A stretch of DNA of 64,000 nucleotides from Pachyseris speciosa (taxonomy: Eukaryota; Cnidaria; Anthozoa; Scleractinia; Pachyseridae): contig JAEMWC010000005.1 in NCBI GenBank assembly GCA_016490735.1, forward strand, positions 2,330,001 through 2,394,000. Direction: 5' to 3'. The notes under the pieces are model-generated. The model had not been told where the DNA came from, did not search any database, and worked only from the letters and a program-made list of their open reading frames with translations. Positions 11,748 through 25,156 of the stretch are shown in pieces; the first letter of the stretch is position 1; each line of letters opens with the position of its first letter. Both the position numbers and the translations under genes were made by a program.

Positions 11748-13055
11748 CTATTGTCAAGAAAGAACCATTACAAGAGACTTCGAGTATGTACAGTAAGGAT
11801 TTTCTGAATGAAATACCTGTGGCTATAAATTCAGACGGTTCAAAATGACAAATATCAAACGCACAACTTCTTCCTTGATCTTGCTACTTTTATCAGGCAT
11901 TGATGAAAATCAAAAAGTTGTGCATAACCGTGACAAGTACTCTTGGCATACAGATTGGCGTGGATATAATTAAATAAAACTGGCTTTGTATTACTTTCTG
12001 ACGACCTTGGTGAAATTTTGGAATAGAACGACTTTCGCTTGACCTTGAAGTGGTGCAGAAACGCAACAACGAACGTATACTAATGGAAATCAACAATTTG
12101 GTTGGTTTAGTCCGTGAGCTCTTCCACTGGTTCAGAAAACACGCTGCGCGTTCGAGCTAGTGCGCGAAAGCTTTCGTTTTGACGTCACTCTGTTTTAAGC
12201 GAATCACTTGCGGAAGCTTTATTCCGAGGTCAAACCAAAATTGCTCTATGACCTTCAATTGTTTTTCTAGTTGCCATAACAGACAACCTCTTCCACAAAG
12301 TGGAATCTATGTTATCCTTTGCTCTTTGCAGCACGCTTTCGCTGCACTACACAGCCCGATTGGTGAACGCGTTGCTTCGATCAACGTACTATTCACAGTT
12401 CAACAAGAAAAACAAAAGCACATAAATAAACCACAAGAACAAGCATTCAATATGAACCTTGATTAGAATGAACCTTATCACCAGCACTACGGGCAATGCA
12501 AAACGTTTCGATCATTTCAAAAATGGTTCACGAAGGACTATCATATCAATTTGTTCATCATAATTTTCTAATTGTAAACATGCCTGAAACAACATTTCAA
12601 AAAACTAATTTCGGTTGGCATGTTTTGGAGATACACATGAAAACTTTCCTGGATAGGTTAAGCAATAACTAACCTTATCACCAACACTATTTTTATAGTG
12701 AGTAGTATCGTGTGTCAAATTGCTTGAAAGGGGGCTTGCTTATAAGACAAAGCACTTGGCAAGCTGGCCAAGTGAAGACACTGGTTCGACTTTTTGGCTA
12801 GCTGGCCGAGTAAAAACACAAGTTCGATTGAGAAAGCGTTCGGAACTCTGTAAGCACACGGGTTGGAATGCCGAACTAGTTGCAGCACGCTTCCGAAAAA
12901 CACTTTATTCAACTATTCACAGTTCACTGAACACGAAAAACAAAAGCAAATAAACAAAACCGCAAGAACAAGCATTCAGCAATGACAGTAGGATCTTACC
13001 TTCGTTAGCCAGCAGTGAAGTTATTTTACTTCTGTCAGAATACTTCACCCTTTAA

Positions 13056-13153
13056 CGTGATGTCTAGCCTGCGTGGCAGGCGCTAGACAGGGGAAGAGGA
13101 GGAAAAACCCTTTCCCTTTCAAGCGCCTGCCACGCAGACTACGTGATGTCACG
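13056..13153. repeat. Foldback element, unit B (copy in C)
   Basis: The arms are GCCTGCGTGGCAGGCG and CGCCTGCCACGCAGAC, with an outer GTGATGTC pair. A second copy lies at about 28947-29044. It is a short palindromic MITE-like element. Confidence 0.7.
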
Positions 13154-13993
13154 TCAGAGCCCATGAAATCGTAAAATAAAAGGCTTGAAAGTGTGACGTA
13201 AGCTTTGGTCGCCAACGGCTACCGACAATGCAAAACATTTCAAGCACTTCAAAATTTAAAAAAAAAACATGTGTCAATTTGAGCGAAACGCCGCCGAATT
13301 TTAGACGTGGTCTGCCCCACAGGCATACCACGTAAAAACTGCTCTATTTGCAATATGATTCCGAATCAACAAAAACAAATAATTCACGTCTTGTTTGTCT
13401 CAATTCAAACTCGGCTAGCTGCCAATTCGATCACTTAAAGTTTTTTTTTTTACTTGCTAAGAGCGTTAAGCAATCGACCGTATTGACTGGTCATTTTTCG
13501 TTTGTTCTCCAAGATTTCAACTCCTGAGAGAAGTTAGCCTGTAAGCTGTCAAAGCCTGACAGACCCTGACAGGCACCAACGGCTCAAGGAATTTAGTTTC
13601 ACCCAAGCAGAAAAAGGAAGCATTTCAAAGCAGTTTCAAAGAGTGTTAAAACAACTCACACACAGCACTTTTTGGAAAGTATATTTTCCACAATTACATA
13701 GTTTAACTTATCCTAAATTAGAACGACAAGCAAAACTATATTAAGATTTCATTTCATGAAACGATGCCATTGATGAAGATTAAAGAGTCTTTTTCAAAAC
13801 TTCTATTCTTTATCTAAGTACTCGACAATTTAAGCCCGTTCAAAACTGAAAGCTACAAACCTCGCAAGATATACTTTGTACAGTGTCAGCGGTCGTACAG
13901 CATATAGAATTACTCGAGAATTACGCCTTACTTGACCGCTGACCGCTAATTAAAAAGGCACTGTTGCGTAATTTGAATAAACGAAAAGATGAA

Positions 13994-14647
13994 TTTGCAA
14001 CAATGAAACCTCTAAAATGTTTTGCAGTTTTCTTACAAGGTACTTAATATGTACATTGAAACTATTTGCGATTATCTATGGCCAGTGATGACGAGCAGGA
14101 AGTGGATTGGAACTCGAAAACATTAGGCTAACTTTTTCAAGTTTTGTCATTGTGTCTTGGAAAAATCAACATAAAACAACACTAGTTTCTTTTCCTTCCA
14201 AGAAATAATTGAAAATCTACCTCTTCGTGGTACACGGGCCATTCGTGTAACAGAAAAAGTACTTACTCACAATTTGAACAAAATTTACCCTTTGCACAGA
14301 TCATAAAGACCTTTATTATTTTTGCAACAATGAAACCTCTAAAATGTTTTGCAGTTTTCTTACAAGGTACTTAATATGTACATTGAAACTATTTGCGATT
14401 ATCTATGGCCAGTGATGACGAGCAGGAAGTGGATTGGAACTCGAAAACATTAGGCTAACTTTTTCAAGTTTTGTCATTGTGTCTTGGAAAAATCAACATA
14501 AAACAACACTAGTTTCTTTTCCTTCCAAGAAATAATTGAAAATCTACCTCTTCGTGGTACACGGCCATTCGTGTAACAGAAAAAGTACTTACTCACAATT
14601 TGAACAAAATTTACCCTTTGCACAGATCATAAAGACCTTTATCAGGT
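13994..14647 (+). repeat. Direct duplication, 327-base period, unit B only
   Basis: The block starting TTTGCAACAATGAAACC occurs at 13994 and again at 14321, with almost no changes. Unit C has a single copy at about 29885-30205, so this duplication is younger than the unit duplication. Confidence 0.9.
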
Positions 14648-14671
14648 GTATTTTTCCCGCCCCCTTACTCT

Positions 14672-14690
14672 CCCCCCCCCCCCCCCCCCC
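14672..14690 (+). repeat. Poly-C tract, unit B (copy in C)
   Basis: A run of about 19 C, matched by a run of about 18-19 C near 30236-30254 in unit C. Such a tract can form G-quadruplex or slip during sequencing. Confidence 0.9.
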
Positions 14691-15062
14691 AATAATTCAT
14701 GATAAAAAAATTGAAACTGCTGAATAGAGTCCCCTGAAATAAGTACTTGAAAAATCTCAACAACCAAAACGCAGTATCACCACCGCAGGGCGCAGCCGAA
14801 TCTCTCAGTAAGGGCTAAACAAATTCATTAGTGACGGTCGTAGACAAGACCGTCATGGAATTTTTCACGGAGCAGCACTTTTCTACCAACCTACTTCTCA
14901 ACTGAGGCCTTTCCTCAAGGTTTCTTCTCTACTAGTCTCTACGAATGAAGAACGAGGCTTCGGTGAACGTGGTGAGAAATTCGAAAGTCCTGCTCCAATT
15001 TCTGAAATATCTGCGGGATTTTAATCGACTAAACAATGTATAACTATTTCTTTAGTTGATTT

Positions 15063-15470
15063 TCAGTTCAATTCTAAACCTTTGTCGACGTTGATATTAG
15101 TTTTGAGCCGCAATCGGAACCAAAGTTTGAGAGAAAAGACAAACAACACCGCGGCGAAGAGAAAGAACATTACACACATCACTACGAGAGCAGTGGTCAG
15201 CCCACTATTGGCAGTATCAGCATCAGTCACTGAAGTCGACCGCCCATAACAATCTTGCTTTTGCTTCGCCAAATCTCGTTCAAGAGTCCTCAGTTTTCGT
15301 TCAAAGCTCGTGCAGCTATCGGTGGTGCTCTCGTTATTCGGTATGCACTGAAAATCGTTGACGCTTGCGCAGTACTGTGTGGAGAAAAACACGTTATTTG
15401 GCGCGCTCTTGAAGCCAGTGTTGAGGCGGATGATCTCACCTAGTGTCAGGGAATGAACCTGGTTGATTTC
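15063..15470 (-). CDS. Extra peroxidase exon e13, unit B (TM anchor exon)
   Basis: The translation is identical to the unit C exon: domain end, Cys-rich linker, charged stretch, TM helix, tail and TGA stop. It is the natural 3' terminus for e10-e12 of unit B. The open frame extends a further 23 codons upstream of the chosen acceptor, but the pyrimidine-rich TTTTCATCACAG site gives the family-typical join to e12. Confidence 0.85.
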   Translation of the reverse strand, partial: EINQVHSLTLGEIIRLNTGFKSAPNNVFFSTQYCASVNDFQCIPNNESTTDSCTSFERKLRTLERDLAKQKQDCYGRSTSVTDADTANSGLTTALVVMCVMFFLFAAVLFVFSLKLWFRLRLKTNINVDKGLELN

Positions 15471-15578
15471 CTGTGATGAAAACCAAAGCTTTGAGTGAGT
15501 ATTCTTTTTAACTCGGAAAGTGGCTACATTATTTGTCATTTCCGAGTTGTAGGTGTGAGGCTTCCTTCACGGTATATT

Positions 15579-16073
15579 TAACAAATAGATTCCATGTTGC
15601 CGTGCGTCTGTTCAGTAATAGATCACAGATGACATCAAAATGTGGTAAAAACAAAGAAGTGGCACACGAGCCGCAGGCGAGTATGTCACTGATGTTTTTA
15701 CCACATTTTGACTTCTACTGTGATCTATTTAACAATTAGATTATTCGCTCTCGATTTCTATCGCGTGATAGCTGATGAGGGCGCAGCCCGAATCAGCTAT
15801 CACGCATAGAAATCGAGAGTGAATAATCTAATTGTTTTAGTATAAATCTACTAGTCGTTCAAAACTAAACAAGTAAATTGTCTAAAACCTCCTCGCAGAC
15901 ACCTCGAAAACGCAAAGAAGCGGGCGCCATTTTGTTGACAGTCGCTACTCACTATCTATCACAGAATAGATAGCGAGTAGCGTAACTAATCAGAGAACGG
16001 CATTCGTGATAGAACGCTAGTAGATTTATACTAATACTGAACAGACGCACGGCAACATGGAATCTATTTGTTT
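15579..16073. mobile_element. Compound foldback element, unit B
   Basis: Terminal inverted repeats of about 38 bases (ACAAATAGATTCCATGTTGC... and its complement) bound about 495 bases. Inside are three further hairpins: around AAATGTGGTAAAAACA / TGTTTTTACCACATTT, around TCTCGATTTCTAT.../ATAGAAATCGAGA, and around CTACTCACTATCTAT / ATAGATAGCGAGTAG. There is no coding capacity. It sits about 110 bases upstream of e13 on the minus strand. Confidence 0.85.
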
Positions 16074-16748
16074 TATATAATAAAGAAACAAAATGCAAGC
16101 GAAAAACTCGTTTATTTTCCGTTTCTGGAAAAAAGTGGGTAGTGATGACGTAATCTGTGCATCTGTCCTCTAATAGATCATAGCTAAGAACCAATCACAA
16201 CGCGCGAACTATCCACCTTATATAAACCGGTATAGTTCATGTTAACACGCCTTATAGTATTCCTCATAGATTATTCCTTCAATTCTTTGTCGTACTTGAG
16301 ATGCTTTGGTTACTTGAAAGTGTACGGAAATAACCTGTCAGGGTGACTACATGGCGTGTTAACATGAAGTATATACCGTGAACAGGTACATATGTAGTAA
16401 CGGGGGAGGACTGTTACACCTATATTTCTACAAAGACTTAATCATGGGCAAAATGTAACGCAAGTGTTCAGCCCTGGTGAAACGGCGCATGATAGTCGAT
16501 GATAGTTGAAACGCGCGCTATCATTCGACCTCCAACTGTCATCGAATATTATGTATTAGTGTATACCACACAAGTGAATAGTGCTTTTCGCGCGCTCTGA
16601 TTGGTTAACTCGGAGGTGATTAGCAAGTACTATTCACCTCCGAGCAGCCGGCGCGCGAGATTTTACAATTTCCGACCGCTTGTCGGTATATTGTCACATA
16701 AATTAATGTTTTGGTCCGCTAATTATTCAGCTTGTGTGGTGTATACTA

Positions 16749-16858
16749 AAACAATTATTCACCTCAGTGTCAGTAAAAGTGGTGGATAGTTACCTCGCCG
16801 CTTCGCGGATCGGTAAATATCCATCACTATTCACCTCCACTTCGGTGAATAATTGTTA
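16749..16858. repeat. Foldback element, unit B (copy at 32319-32428)
   Basis: ACAATTATTCACCTC and GGTGAATAATTGT form the arms, with a central CCGCTTCGCGG stem. Unit A has the SINE and GTAT repeat in the corresponding place. Confidence 0.75.
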
Positions 16859-17721
16859 ACTCGAACCTGCTCAAAAATCTCATGATGGTCGACGATAGTT
16901 TTGGCCGTTTCAGCGCGCGCACGATAGTCGATGATAGTATTACAGTCAGCTGTTTTCGACCAACATCGATGGGCGCAGGTAAAGTCGAAGAGGAAAGCGA
17001 TCAAATGGACCAACAAAGAAATATCCAACTTGATAGACGAGAAGCTCATACTAGCATTGTGTTTACAACTTTTCACGGAGACTCATGCGAGCGTCACGCA
17101 AGCGGCACTCGAGCTTGTGTCAGTAGACTATCGCCAACTTCTTTGAGCCGTTTGACCACGCGCATGATAGTTGATGATAGCTTAGGACTTTTCAACTATC
17201 ATGCGCCGTTTGACCATCGCAGGACTTTACGCTTCTCTATTGAAACCTTCAGCAACGTTTCCCAACCATATACCCGCGAATATATACGATGTAAAGTTCA
17301 GTGACTCATAGCCACCTGGATTACCTTTAGTTTCGTTCTTCTCAAGGTTGAGATTACCGGGTCAGTATCCCGCTTTCGTCAAAATCAAACTACTCTACAT
17401 TTTTGCAGCTTTTAACATAATCAAACTTAAGAAATCGGTTATGAGATCAAATTAATTGTCAACAATTTTGAACAAAGGGATGTGCCATAACAGTCACTTC
17501 CAATTTTATCTAATGCACGGAGTAGAACATTTATTAACGTTTTTCTAGCTACCATCTAGGACTGGAAAGCATGCAACTGTTTCAAAAGATTGATGACACT
17601 GTGACAGTCCCGACCCCTGAGGGTAGGCATTGGGACTCAGTGATCGAAGTATAATCTTGGTATGACTAGTGATGTTTTCTATATAGAAACTGGAAGGAAA
17701 GACACGTATAGAGAAAGTTAC

Positions 17722-17794
17722 CTCTTTGGAGAGATGCTTTTCATACCAGAACCTGTCACCGTCTCTAATTCTCAGGAAGTTACGCATCACGATT
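17722..17794 (-). CDS. Extra peroxidase exon e12, unit B
   Basis: The exon is open, with the [14 protein letters not shown] block and the same donor and acceptor as unit C. Phase 0 at its end matches the e13 at 15063-15470. Confidence 0.85.
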
Positions 17795-18315
17795 CTGAAG
17801 TAGAAGAAGAAGAAGAATCGTTTATTATATTATATATAAAACTCCTTGCAGTCTGACGACTGAATTACAAGTTTACATATGAAAATACAATAAAAATAGA
17901 CTAACATGCTTATAAAAAAATGCCTAACTATAACAGTGAATAAATTAGTGTAAAAAATATGAATATATATACCTCTTACTAAGCGAGTTCGAGGTCCGTC
18001 ACTAGTGTAAGTTACGGACCGAGTTTTTCCCGTTGATTTATAGGAAAAATTAAGAGGAAAAAAAAATAGAGAAAAATAGAAAACAATTAGGAAAAAACGA
18101 GGATCCGTAACTTACAGTAGGGACCGAGAAAACGAGGTTAGTAAGATATTTATTATATCTCTGAGGTAAATCCGGCGCGCGGGAAAGAAAACTAGTTGAA
18201 GTCAAGCGGGCCGACGATACCGTAGAATACGATCCGTAAAATTGACCAATCACAGCGCGCGTACTAAGTGAGAGATATAATAATAATTATTATTAAATCA
18301 TAGAAGAGCTATTAT

Positions 18316-18650
18316 ACAAATCTTCCAAATCCTCAGTCAAAATTCCACCCCAATGATTGTAGTGGCTTATAATGAAACTGTTCTTTTAACGATCAGTTTT
18401 ACATACAGGAATGTTAAAGGTTCTGTTTATTCTAAGTTGTCTATAATGTACTGGATTGGGCGGCAATAGATCAGCGAGCTTATGATTAGGGTTTTAATAA
18501 TATCGTTGAACAGGAGAGCACAGAGTCCACTATGCCTATCATATAACGTAGGAATGCCAGCCCTTGCTGAAGCTTCCTTATACTTGCAGTCCGCAAAAAT
18601 AGATCTCATGGCGCACCGCTGAATACGCTCAATTTGTTCTACCACGCTTG
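18316..18650 (-). mobile_element. Non-LTR retrotransposon 3' end, unit B
   Basis: The same fragment as at 2400-2745 in the tandem copy. It keeps a 72-codon frame with the [19 protein letters not shown] and [13 protein letters not shown] motifs. It sits in the intron between e11 and e12. Confidence 0.62.
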
Positions 18651-18950
18651 TATAGTTATATTTCTACTAAATCCCTAATGTGTCAGCTAACATATCGCCT
18701 GTTTAAGACAGCATTGCAATTTCATACGCTGAGAGGGTAAAAGTTTCTTTGCCTTCAAGTTTCCCTATTATAAACCACAACCACAAAAAAAAAAACCACG
18801 CAATGAACTCAAGACATGCACATGACATTTTTCTAAGAAAATAAGTCTGCTTGAAGGGAATGTGCTCCAGCCCTGAACGAAAAGAATTGCCTCGTTGGGC
18901 AATAAAGATAATATACTTCCTCAATTCATTTTTGCAAGTTTTAAACTTAC

Positions 18951-19101
18951 GTCCTAAAAGTCGGTCCCAGTTCACTGCCGTCCTCATGATCTTCGGCCAG
19001 GCCTCCAACCCAGAGGTCAATATTGTTTCTTTCTTGGTAAAGCTCCTTCATTTTACGGCTGACAACGGAATCCTTCGTGATATCGGAGAAACTTGTAATT
19101 T
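18951..19101 (-). CDS. Extra peroxidase exon e11, unit B
   Basis: Splice sites match unit C and the frame is open. Compared with unit A there is a synonymous change in the Leu codon of NIDLW. It follows the intron that hosts the unit B GPCR copy. Confidence 0.85.
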
Positions 19102-22100
19102 CTTCATAAAACAACATACCAACAGTCAATCATCGAATTGTGAAATTAAAACGTTTTACTGGTTGACAATGACTTAAAATTGGCCCCCGAGGGGGTACTC
19201 CCATATATAAGCTAAAGGGGTATGTGCCGCTGGGAAAGGTATGGTTTTCAAGCAATTTAGCGTAAGATAGGGTATATAAATCAAAGAGTTTTGCTTCAGG
19301 ATGGGTTGTTGCCACTGGAGCCGATAGATCAGTTTGTGAAGAATTTGGTCTGCAAACAATATTGAAACTCGCAAGTATAACAGCCCCTGATATAGACTTG
19401 ACAATGCAACGTACTGAGGTTAAAATTACCGTTTAATAGAGTGTGATAAAGTTTCTTGAAATAGCAAGTCTGGGATGGATAGGGAGTTTTGCTGTCTAGA
19501 CCTGGGTTGCAAAATGCAACTCGGATAATGGTCTGGAACAGGGTAAGAGTTTCATACTTTCATGGGCACACCATACATACAGTGTCCCACCCCTGCCTAC
19601 GAAAATTAGTCGGTTACCTAGTAATCTCCTTACAGAAGCAGTCCAAGAGACTAACTGTTTATAAAAGACTACCTCTCTACTTATTTTATATTACAATCCT
19701 TGTTTTCAGAAGTGCTAATCTACTGGCGCATCAAGGAGGAAGAAAGGTTCATGCCAATTTTTGCTCTCATTCTCTTTTCACCACGGTCAAAGAATAATAA
19801 TGAACCTAGAAAACCGAAGAAAATGCTTGCAGGCTACGCCGCCTGTGATATTTACAGTAGCGTGGCGGGCATCACTTTAAATCGTCGTCATCATCATACA
19901 CTAACTTATATGATGCAAATCTATGACTTGAGGATGAATTGCCAAAAATCCAAAATAAGATTCTCCGCTTTTGCGAGGATTTGATTGGCGGCAATGATGA
20001 ACTACGTACACCGTATCTGACAGTACTGTGCCGCCGGCTAAAAGGGAAAGAAGCCCTCTTTCGGAAAAGGCTTCAGTCTCGATTTGGTCTCATCTGTGAC
20101 TACCTGCTTGGTTTTGACTGCTTTAATCGAAAATCACCTGATGAAGTAGCCACTCGACTCTTCTACCATTAGAGTCTAGCGACGGCCCTCACGTTCACAA
20201 GATACCTTATTCTCCATCAAAGGATTTAATCAGAAATGGATAGTTTGACCTCCTTTGTAACAGCGAAGGGAAGTGAGTACACTATGCGGCGTTGTGATAG
20301 ATCAAAGACACACTTACGTAGTTTTTTGTCTGCCGTAGGTGCGGGAACATTCTCGCACTTAATCATCAAATTATATATTATTTTACACGTTAGGCTTTCT
20401 ATGGATGGTGTAGGTGAGGAGGGCTCCGATTCTCCCCTTTTTGTTTTTAAAAGTACTTTCCAAGAACAAGGTATTGCAGATAATAGTCAAATTTTATTAG
20501 TAATGTTAGCATTGTAAATAGCGTTAGATTTCTAAGTAACGTTGCTAGTAATTGTCAGTAATGTTGTAAAATTCATTAATAATTCATAAGACTAACGACC
20601 AATCTACGGGTAGTATTTGAGTCACATGTATACCTCTCTAAACCCCGATAAAAATCATTAACTTTCATAAAAGTGTCCTGCTCCACTAATTAGTATGCAT
20701 TAACTTTCATACAGATCTCTACTGATTAACATTACAAACACGACAAACACAATCTATTGTTTCATTTCACAAGTAACATAAAATATTCGCGTCCGACCTT
20801 TATGGGCTTTAAAACGGCTCGCCTGCGGCTCGCCGTTTTAACTGCCCATAAAGGTCTCCCGCTCATATTTTATGTATTACTTAGTGTTGTAAATAAGATG
20901 GGCGGTATACAATCGCAATAAAGTGCTAAAAGTTAAAAAGAAAATGGATGTTGCTAAGCGATAACGATAATTTTAATAGTTTCACGACTATTTCACCCCG
21001 GCACTGTTAGGAAATCTCCAGCTGCGGATGGAAAGAAGCTCGAGGCAATCAATAACTAAGCAGGACTCGACGAAAATTCAGAACACACAAATCAATGTAA
21101 ATTTGTTACCCGACAATGTTAGAAGCGCTGCCACTGAAAACAATTTTATGCGTCTCGAACGCAAACGTGTTTTTTTTTTTAATATTTGCCAAATAATTTT
21201 AACATCTTTTATCATTTTATCATCTTTCTACTTTTTTGTGAAAACGTGTGAATAACTTGTGAAAGCTGTAATGGCACAGCTGACAAATGCACCAATTGTT
21301 TTATAACATTTTTAACGCAATGGGAATATGAAACACATTCGCGCAAATGAATTTGATTGCACAAATGTACTAGTTATGTTACAACGGAGAAATAATTAAT
21401 GACTCTTTAAAAATTTAATTCTCGTTGTAGCATGGTTAGCCACACGCCCTGTTGTCATATTAAATCCAATTTCGACGCTAATAAGCCACCACCCAAGAGC
21501 TGGACTATTGTTAAGATCGCCTGAATTATTGGCACAAAAGATAACTCGAATTGAGAACGGGGCAAGGGGAAAGAAAGGAACCAATAGTAACACAGGAGAT
21601 TGGAATCAACCAGCATGGCAATTTTATCTCAAGCAAGAGGTGTAAATCAGTGTTAAACCCTTTCACTCTCACGGCTGACCAGTATTTAAATTCGATTCTC
21701 TTTACAATTTCAGTATGCTGTCAAGCAGAGAGATTATGAGAATTAAGAAAATAATCAATAAGTGGATAAGGTCTTGATATAAATTCTCAGGAATAGTCAA
21801 CAAAAAATGTATGATAATCCGTAAAGAGAATTAGCTTTAATTTCAGATCTTGGGAGTAAAAGGTTAAAGAATTGACTTATTCATTCCCTTTCCTTTATGA
21901 GATGTACCGATCTTTATGCCCCAAATTGAAGTGAAAGTGTGCGATGATGACTGAATTTCATAGTTTAACTTGAAGGCGTGTTTGGCACTTTCACTATTCC
22001 TGGAGTAGCCTAAGGCTGGTATCCAGCTTATTGTTACGATCTTGGGAAAAAACTACTTCAGAAAACACGCTACTTGGAGACAGAAATTCCCTCTGAGCCC

Positions 22101-24191
22101 GATTGTTCGAAAACTGATTAACTCTAACCCAGAATTAGGAGTTAACCGAAGTTTTCATATCCCTCGTTGAGAAGGTTTTGTAGAGCAAATGTTATGCTTA
22201 AAGTAAAGTTAAATTAGTTCCAACACGTGATTAGCTATAATAACTTCAGCTCCCCCAGGCTGACTGACCCCCAATCAATTAAGCTTAATTTGCGAAGCAG
22301 CCATTGCCAGGGAACGTATATGACGCGAAAACAACATTTGAGTCGTGGTATACTTATGAAAACTGTATACGATATGAACGGCTGAAATGCCTCACCGCCT
22401 CAAGAAAAGCTCTCGCAACCTTTAAAATTTTTGCTATTGGTCAGCCTATCCTCAAACGATTGTAAAGCACAGATAAACCTGTTCAGCAAATTTTCTTACC
22501 TTCAAGAAAAAAATGTTAGAATTTTTATTTAAACAATCCTGAATCTGTCATGCGGCACTCACACAACACCAAATTATACTTTTATGTTATCCTTCAAGGT
22601 GGCCTCTCCTATAAGCCTTGTGGTTTCCTGCGGTCTCCTCGCCACTAACTTAGGTGTATTATTTGTAAATATTGTGAAAATTGCAAATAAATAATTAAAT
22701 AATAAATAAATAAATAAATAAATAAAAAACCACGACTAAAGCTGAAGTTCTTTTAATTCGTTAAGGGAAAGTGGAGTCTTGCTGACAATGATTTTTACTT
22801 GCTTTGGCTGCTTCGATCTTCCTTTTTAATTATTAACATGGTTTTCTAAATTCGCTTGTTGTTAGATTTTTGCAAATTTGCATCTTATCAAGACATCTTT
22901 GAGGAGTAATAGAGTCTTGATGTTGGGAAGTTGGGAATTAATGATCTTGTGAGTAAAAGGGTTAAAGAATTGACTCATTCATTCCTTTTCCTTTATGAGA
23001 TGCACTGATCGTTATGCCCCAAATTGAAGTGAAAGTGTACGATGATGACTGAATTTCATAGTTTAACTTGAAGGCGTGTTTGGCACTTTCACTATTCCTG
23101 GAGTAGCCTAAGGCTGGTATCCAGCTTATTGTTACGATCTTGGGAAAAAACTACTTCAGAAAACACGCTACTTAGAGACAGAAATTCCCTCTGAGCCCGA
23201 TTGTTCGAAAACTGATTAACTCTAACCCAGAATTAGGAGTTAACCGAAGTTTTCATATCCCTCGTTGAGAAGGTTTTGTAGAGCAAATGTTATGCTTAAA
23301 GTAAAGTTAAATTAGTTCCAACACGTGATTAGCTATAATAACTTCAGCTCCCCAGGCTGACTGACCCCCAATCAATACTTAATTTGCGAAGCAGCCATTG
23401 CCAGGGAACGTATATGACGCGAAAACAACATTTGAGTCGTGGTATACTTATGAAAACTGTATACGATATGAACGGCTGAAATGCCTCACCGCCTCAAGAA
23501 AAGCTCTCGCAACCTTTAAAATTTTTTCTATTGGTCAACCTATCCTCAAATGATTGTAAAGCACAGATAAACCTGTTCAGCAAATTTTCTTACCTTCAAG
23601 AAAAAAATGTTAGAATTTTTATTTAAACAATCCTGAATCTGTCATGCCGCACTCACACAACACCAAATTATACTTTTATATTATCCTTCAAGGTGGCCTC
23701 TCCTATAAGCCTTGTGGTTTCCTGAGGTCTCCTCGCCACTAACTTAGGTGTATTATTTGTAAATATTGTGAAAATTGCAAATAAAATAATTAAATAAATA
23801 AAAACCACGACTAAAGCTGAAGTTCTTTTAATTCGTTAAGGGAAAGTGGAGTCTTGCTGACAATGATTTTTACTTGTTTTGGCTGCCTCGATTTTCCTTT
23901 TTAATTATTAACATGGTTTTCTAAATTCGCTCAGTGTTGTTAGATTTTTGCAAATTTGCATCTTATCAAGACATCTTTGAGGAGTAATAGAGTCTTGATG
24001 TTGGGAAGTTGGGAATTAATGACGCACCAAAGGGGAGGAAGGTGATGACAATTACAGGTTTCTCATTGACACAGCTTGGCAGGTGTCCGATCCCATCAAA
24101 CGCTATACAAGATCTTATCAGTCGAGGCGTAAAAGAGGCTCTTAACTTTAAAACTAAGATATCATTTTGTGCGAGGATTTGATAAGCGGCC

Positions 24192-25156
24192 ATGCAGAAT
24201 TACACGGGAATCAATGACGGTACCATGAAGCCTGTTCATCGCGAACAATGTCCTAGTTCGGAATCGCTTCAAATGCATTCATCATTTTTCGTTGCTTCGC
24301 TCGTTTTCGTATCAACAGTAAATGTCTTCACGCTATTTGGTGCTGTAATCGGAAATTTGTTGATCGTGCGGGCACTCCGCTGTGTCAGCTCAATTCATCC
24401 TCCTTCGCGAGCACTGTTTTACTCGTTAGCAGCGAGCGACCTTTGCGTTGGTTTCATTGTCCAACCGTTAAATCTCGTTTACCTGATATCTAGCGTAACA
24501 GGCAATGCATCTCTTTGCTCTAGCGTGCTTCCTTATCTTGAGGTGCTTGGATTCGCCATGTGCGGAATATCCCTGTTGACCACGACGGAGATCAGTGTGG
24601 ATAGACTACTAGCAATTCGTCTGAAGCTCAGCTATAGACAAGTGGTTTCTCTTCGCCGCGCGCGACTTGCTGTAGTAGTAACTTGGCTCGTGATCTTCGC
24701 GTCTGGATTGACAAGCTTGTGGAGCAGGGACGCTTTCACTATGCTGCAGATAATCGGCGTATTCCTCAGCATTGCTGTTTCTTCCTTTAGCTATGCGTGG
24801 ATTCACGTTATTCTTCGCAAGCGAGCGAAACAAAAACAACAAAGACAAATGGCATGGGATGCACCAAGCCAAACTGACGCGAGCACGACGAGCAATTTTC
24901 CACCGTGCGATACAAGAAAACAGTTTCCACTGCTCTGTGGGTTCACTGCGCTTTGTTGCTGTGTTGTCTGCCTTACATGATAGTGGCTGCACTATGGGCA
25001 ATTTATGGAGGAACCGAAGTGGTAATAATCTGCCACGCTTTTGCCCTTGCAATGCTACACTTTAATTCGGCCCTAAACCCCGTGTTGTACTTATGGAAGA
25101 TTAAAGGAGTGAGGGATGGAGTTAAAGACATACTTAATAACTTCAGCTGTAAATGA
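24192..25156 (+). pseudogene. GPCR copy in unit B, broken by 1-base deletion
   Basis: Nearly identical to the unit A receptor, but one base is missing around 24897 (AGCAATTTTCC against AGCAATTTCTCC). The shift falls in the third intracellular loop, so the first frame ends at 24980 (262 residues, TM1-TM5 only). TM6, TM7 and NPVLY continue in the other frame from 24905 to 25156. The rest has almost no damage, so the break is young or a sequencing error. Residue 6 is Gly here, Glu in unit A. Confidence 0.88.

Larger units (their letters stand above)
1..12194. repeat. Tandem unit A (left-truncated)
   Basis: This is the leftmost visible copy of the tandem unit. Its first bases match 16340 onward and 31935 onward almost base for base. 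It carries peroxidase exons e12, e11 and e10 (minus strand) and an intact GPCR gene (plus strand); its e13 lies left of the window. Its right limit is where similarity to the right-hand copy stops, just after a shared GACGTCACTCTGTT. Unit A alone carries a SINE and a long GTAT repeat at 391-970, where units B and C have a short foldback. Confidence 0.85.
12195..15062. other. 3' flank of the peroxidase gene in unit B
   Basis: This sequence lies downstream of e13 on the minus strand and is repeated at 28086-30626. No gene was recognised. It includes a foldback (about 13056-13153), a 327-base direct duplication (13994-14320 and 14321-14647) and a C homopolymer at 14672-14690. Confidence 0.55.

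Noticed and set aside
11615..11848. Plus-strand 77-codon frame (repeated at 27517 and 46985), at first read as a transcription-factor exon with a sumoylation-like motif
   Set aside because: The minus strand of the same segment encodes the peroxidase e10 with RGRDHG and proper splice sites; the plus frame is its shadow.
12027..12160. Plus-strand leucine-rich frame ([20 protein letters not shown]...) resembling a zipper exon
   Set aside because: It has no basic region, is broken in unit C by a lost base, and its only partner exon turned out to be antisense peroxidase.
15255..15443. Plus-strand 62-codon frame (also at 30819)
   Set aside because: It is antisense to peroxidase e13.
16882..17304. 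140-codon plus-strand frame (also at 32452) with repeated MMVDDS/TIVDDS words
   Set aside because: It is built on short GATAGTCGATGATAGT inverted repeats and is disrupted in unit A; no domain was recognised.
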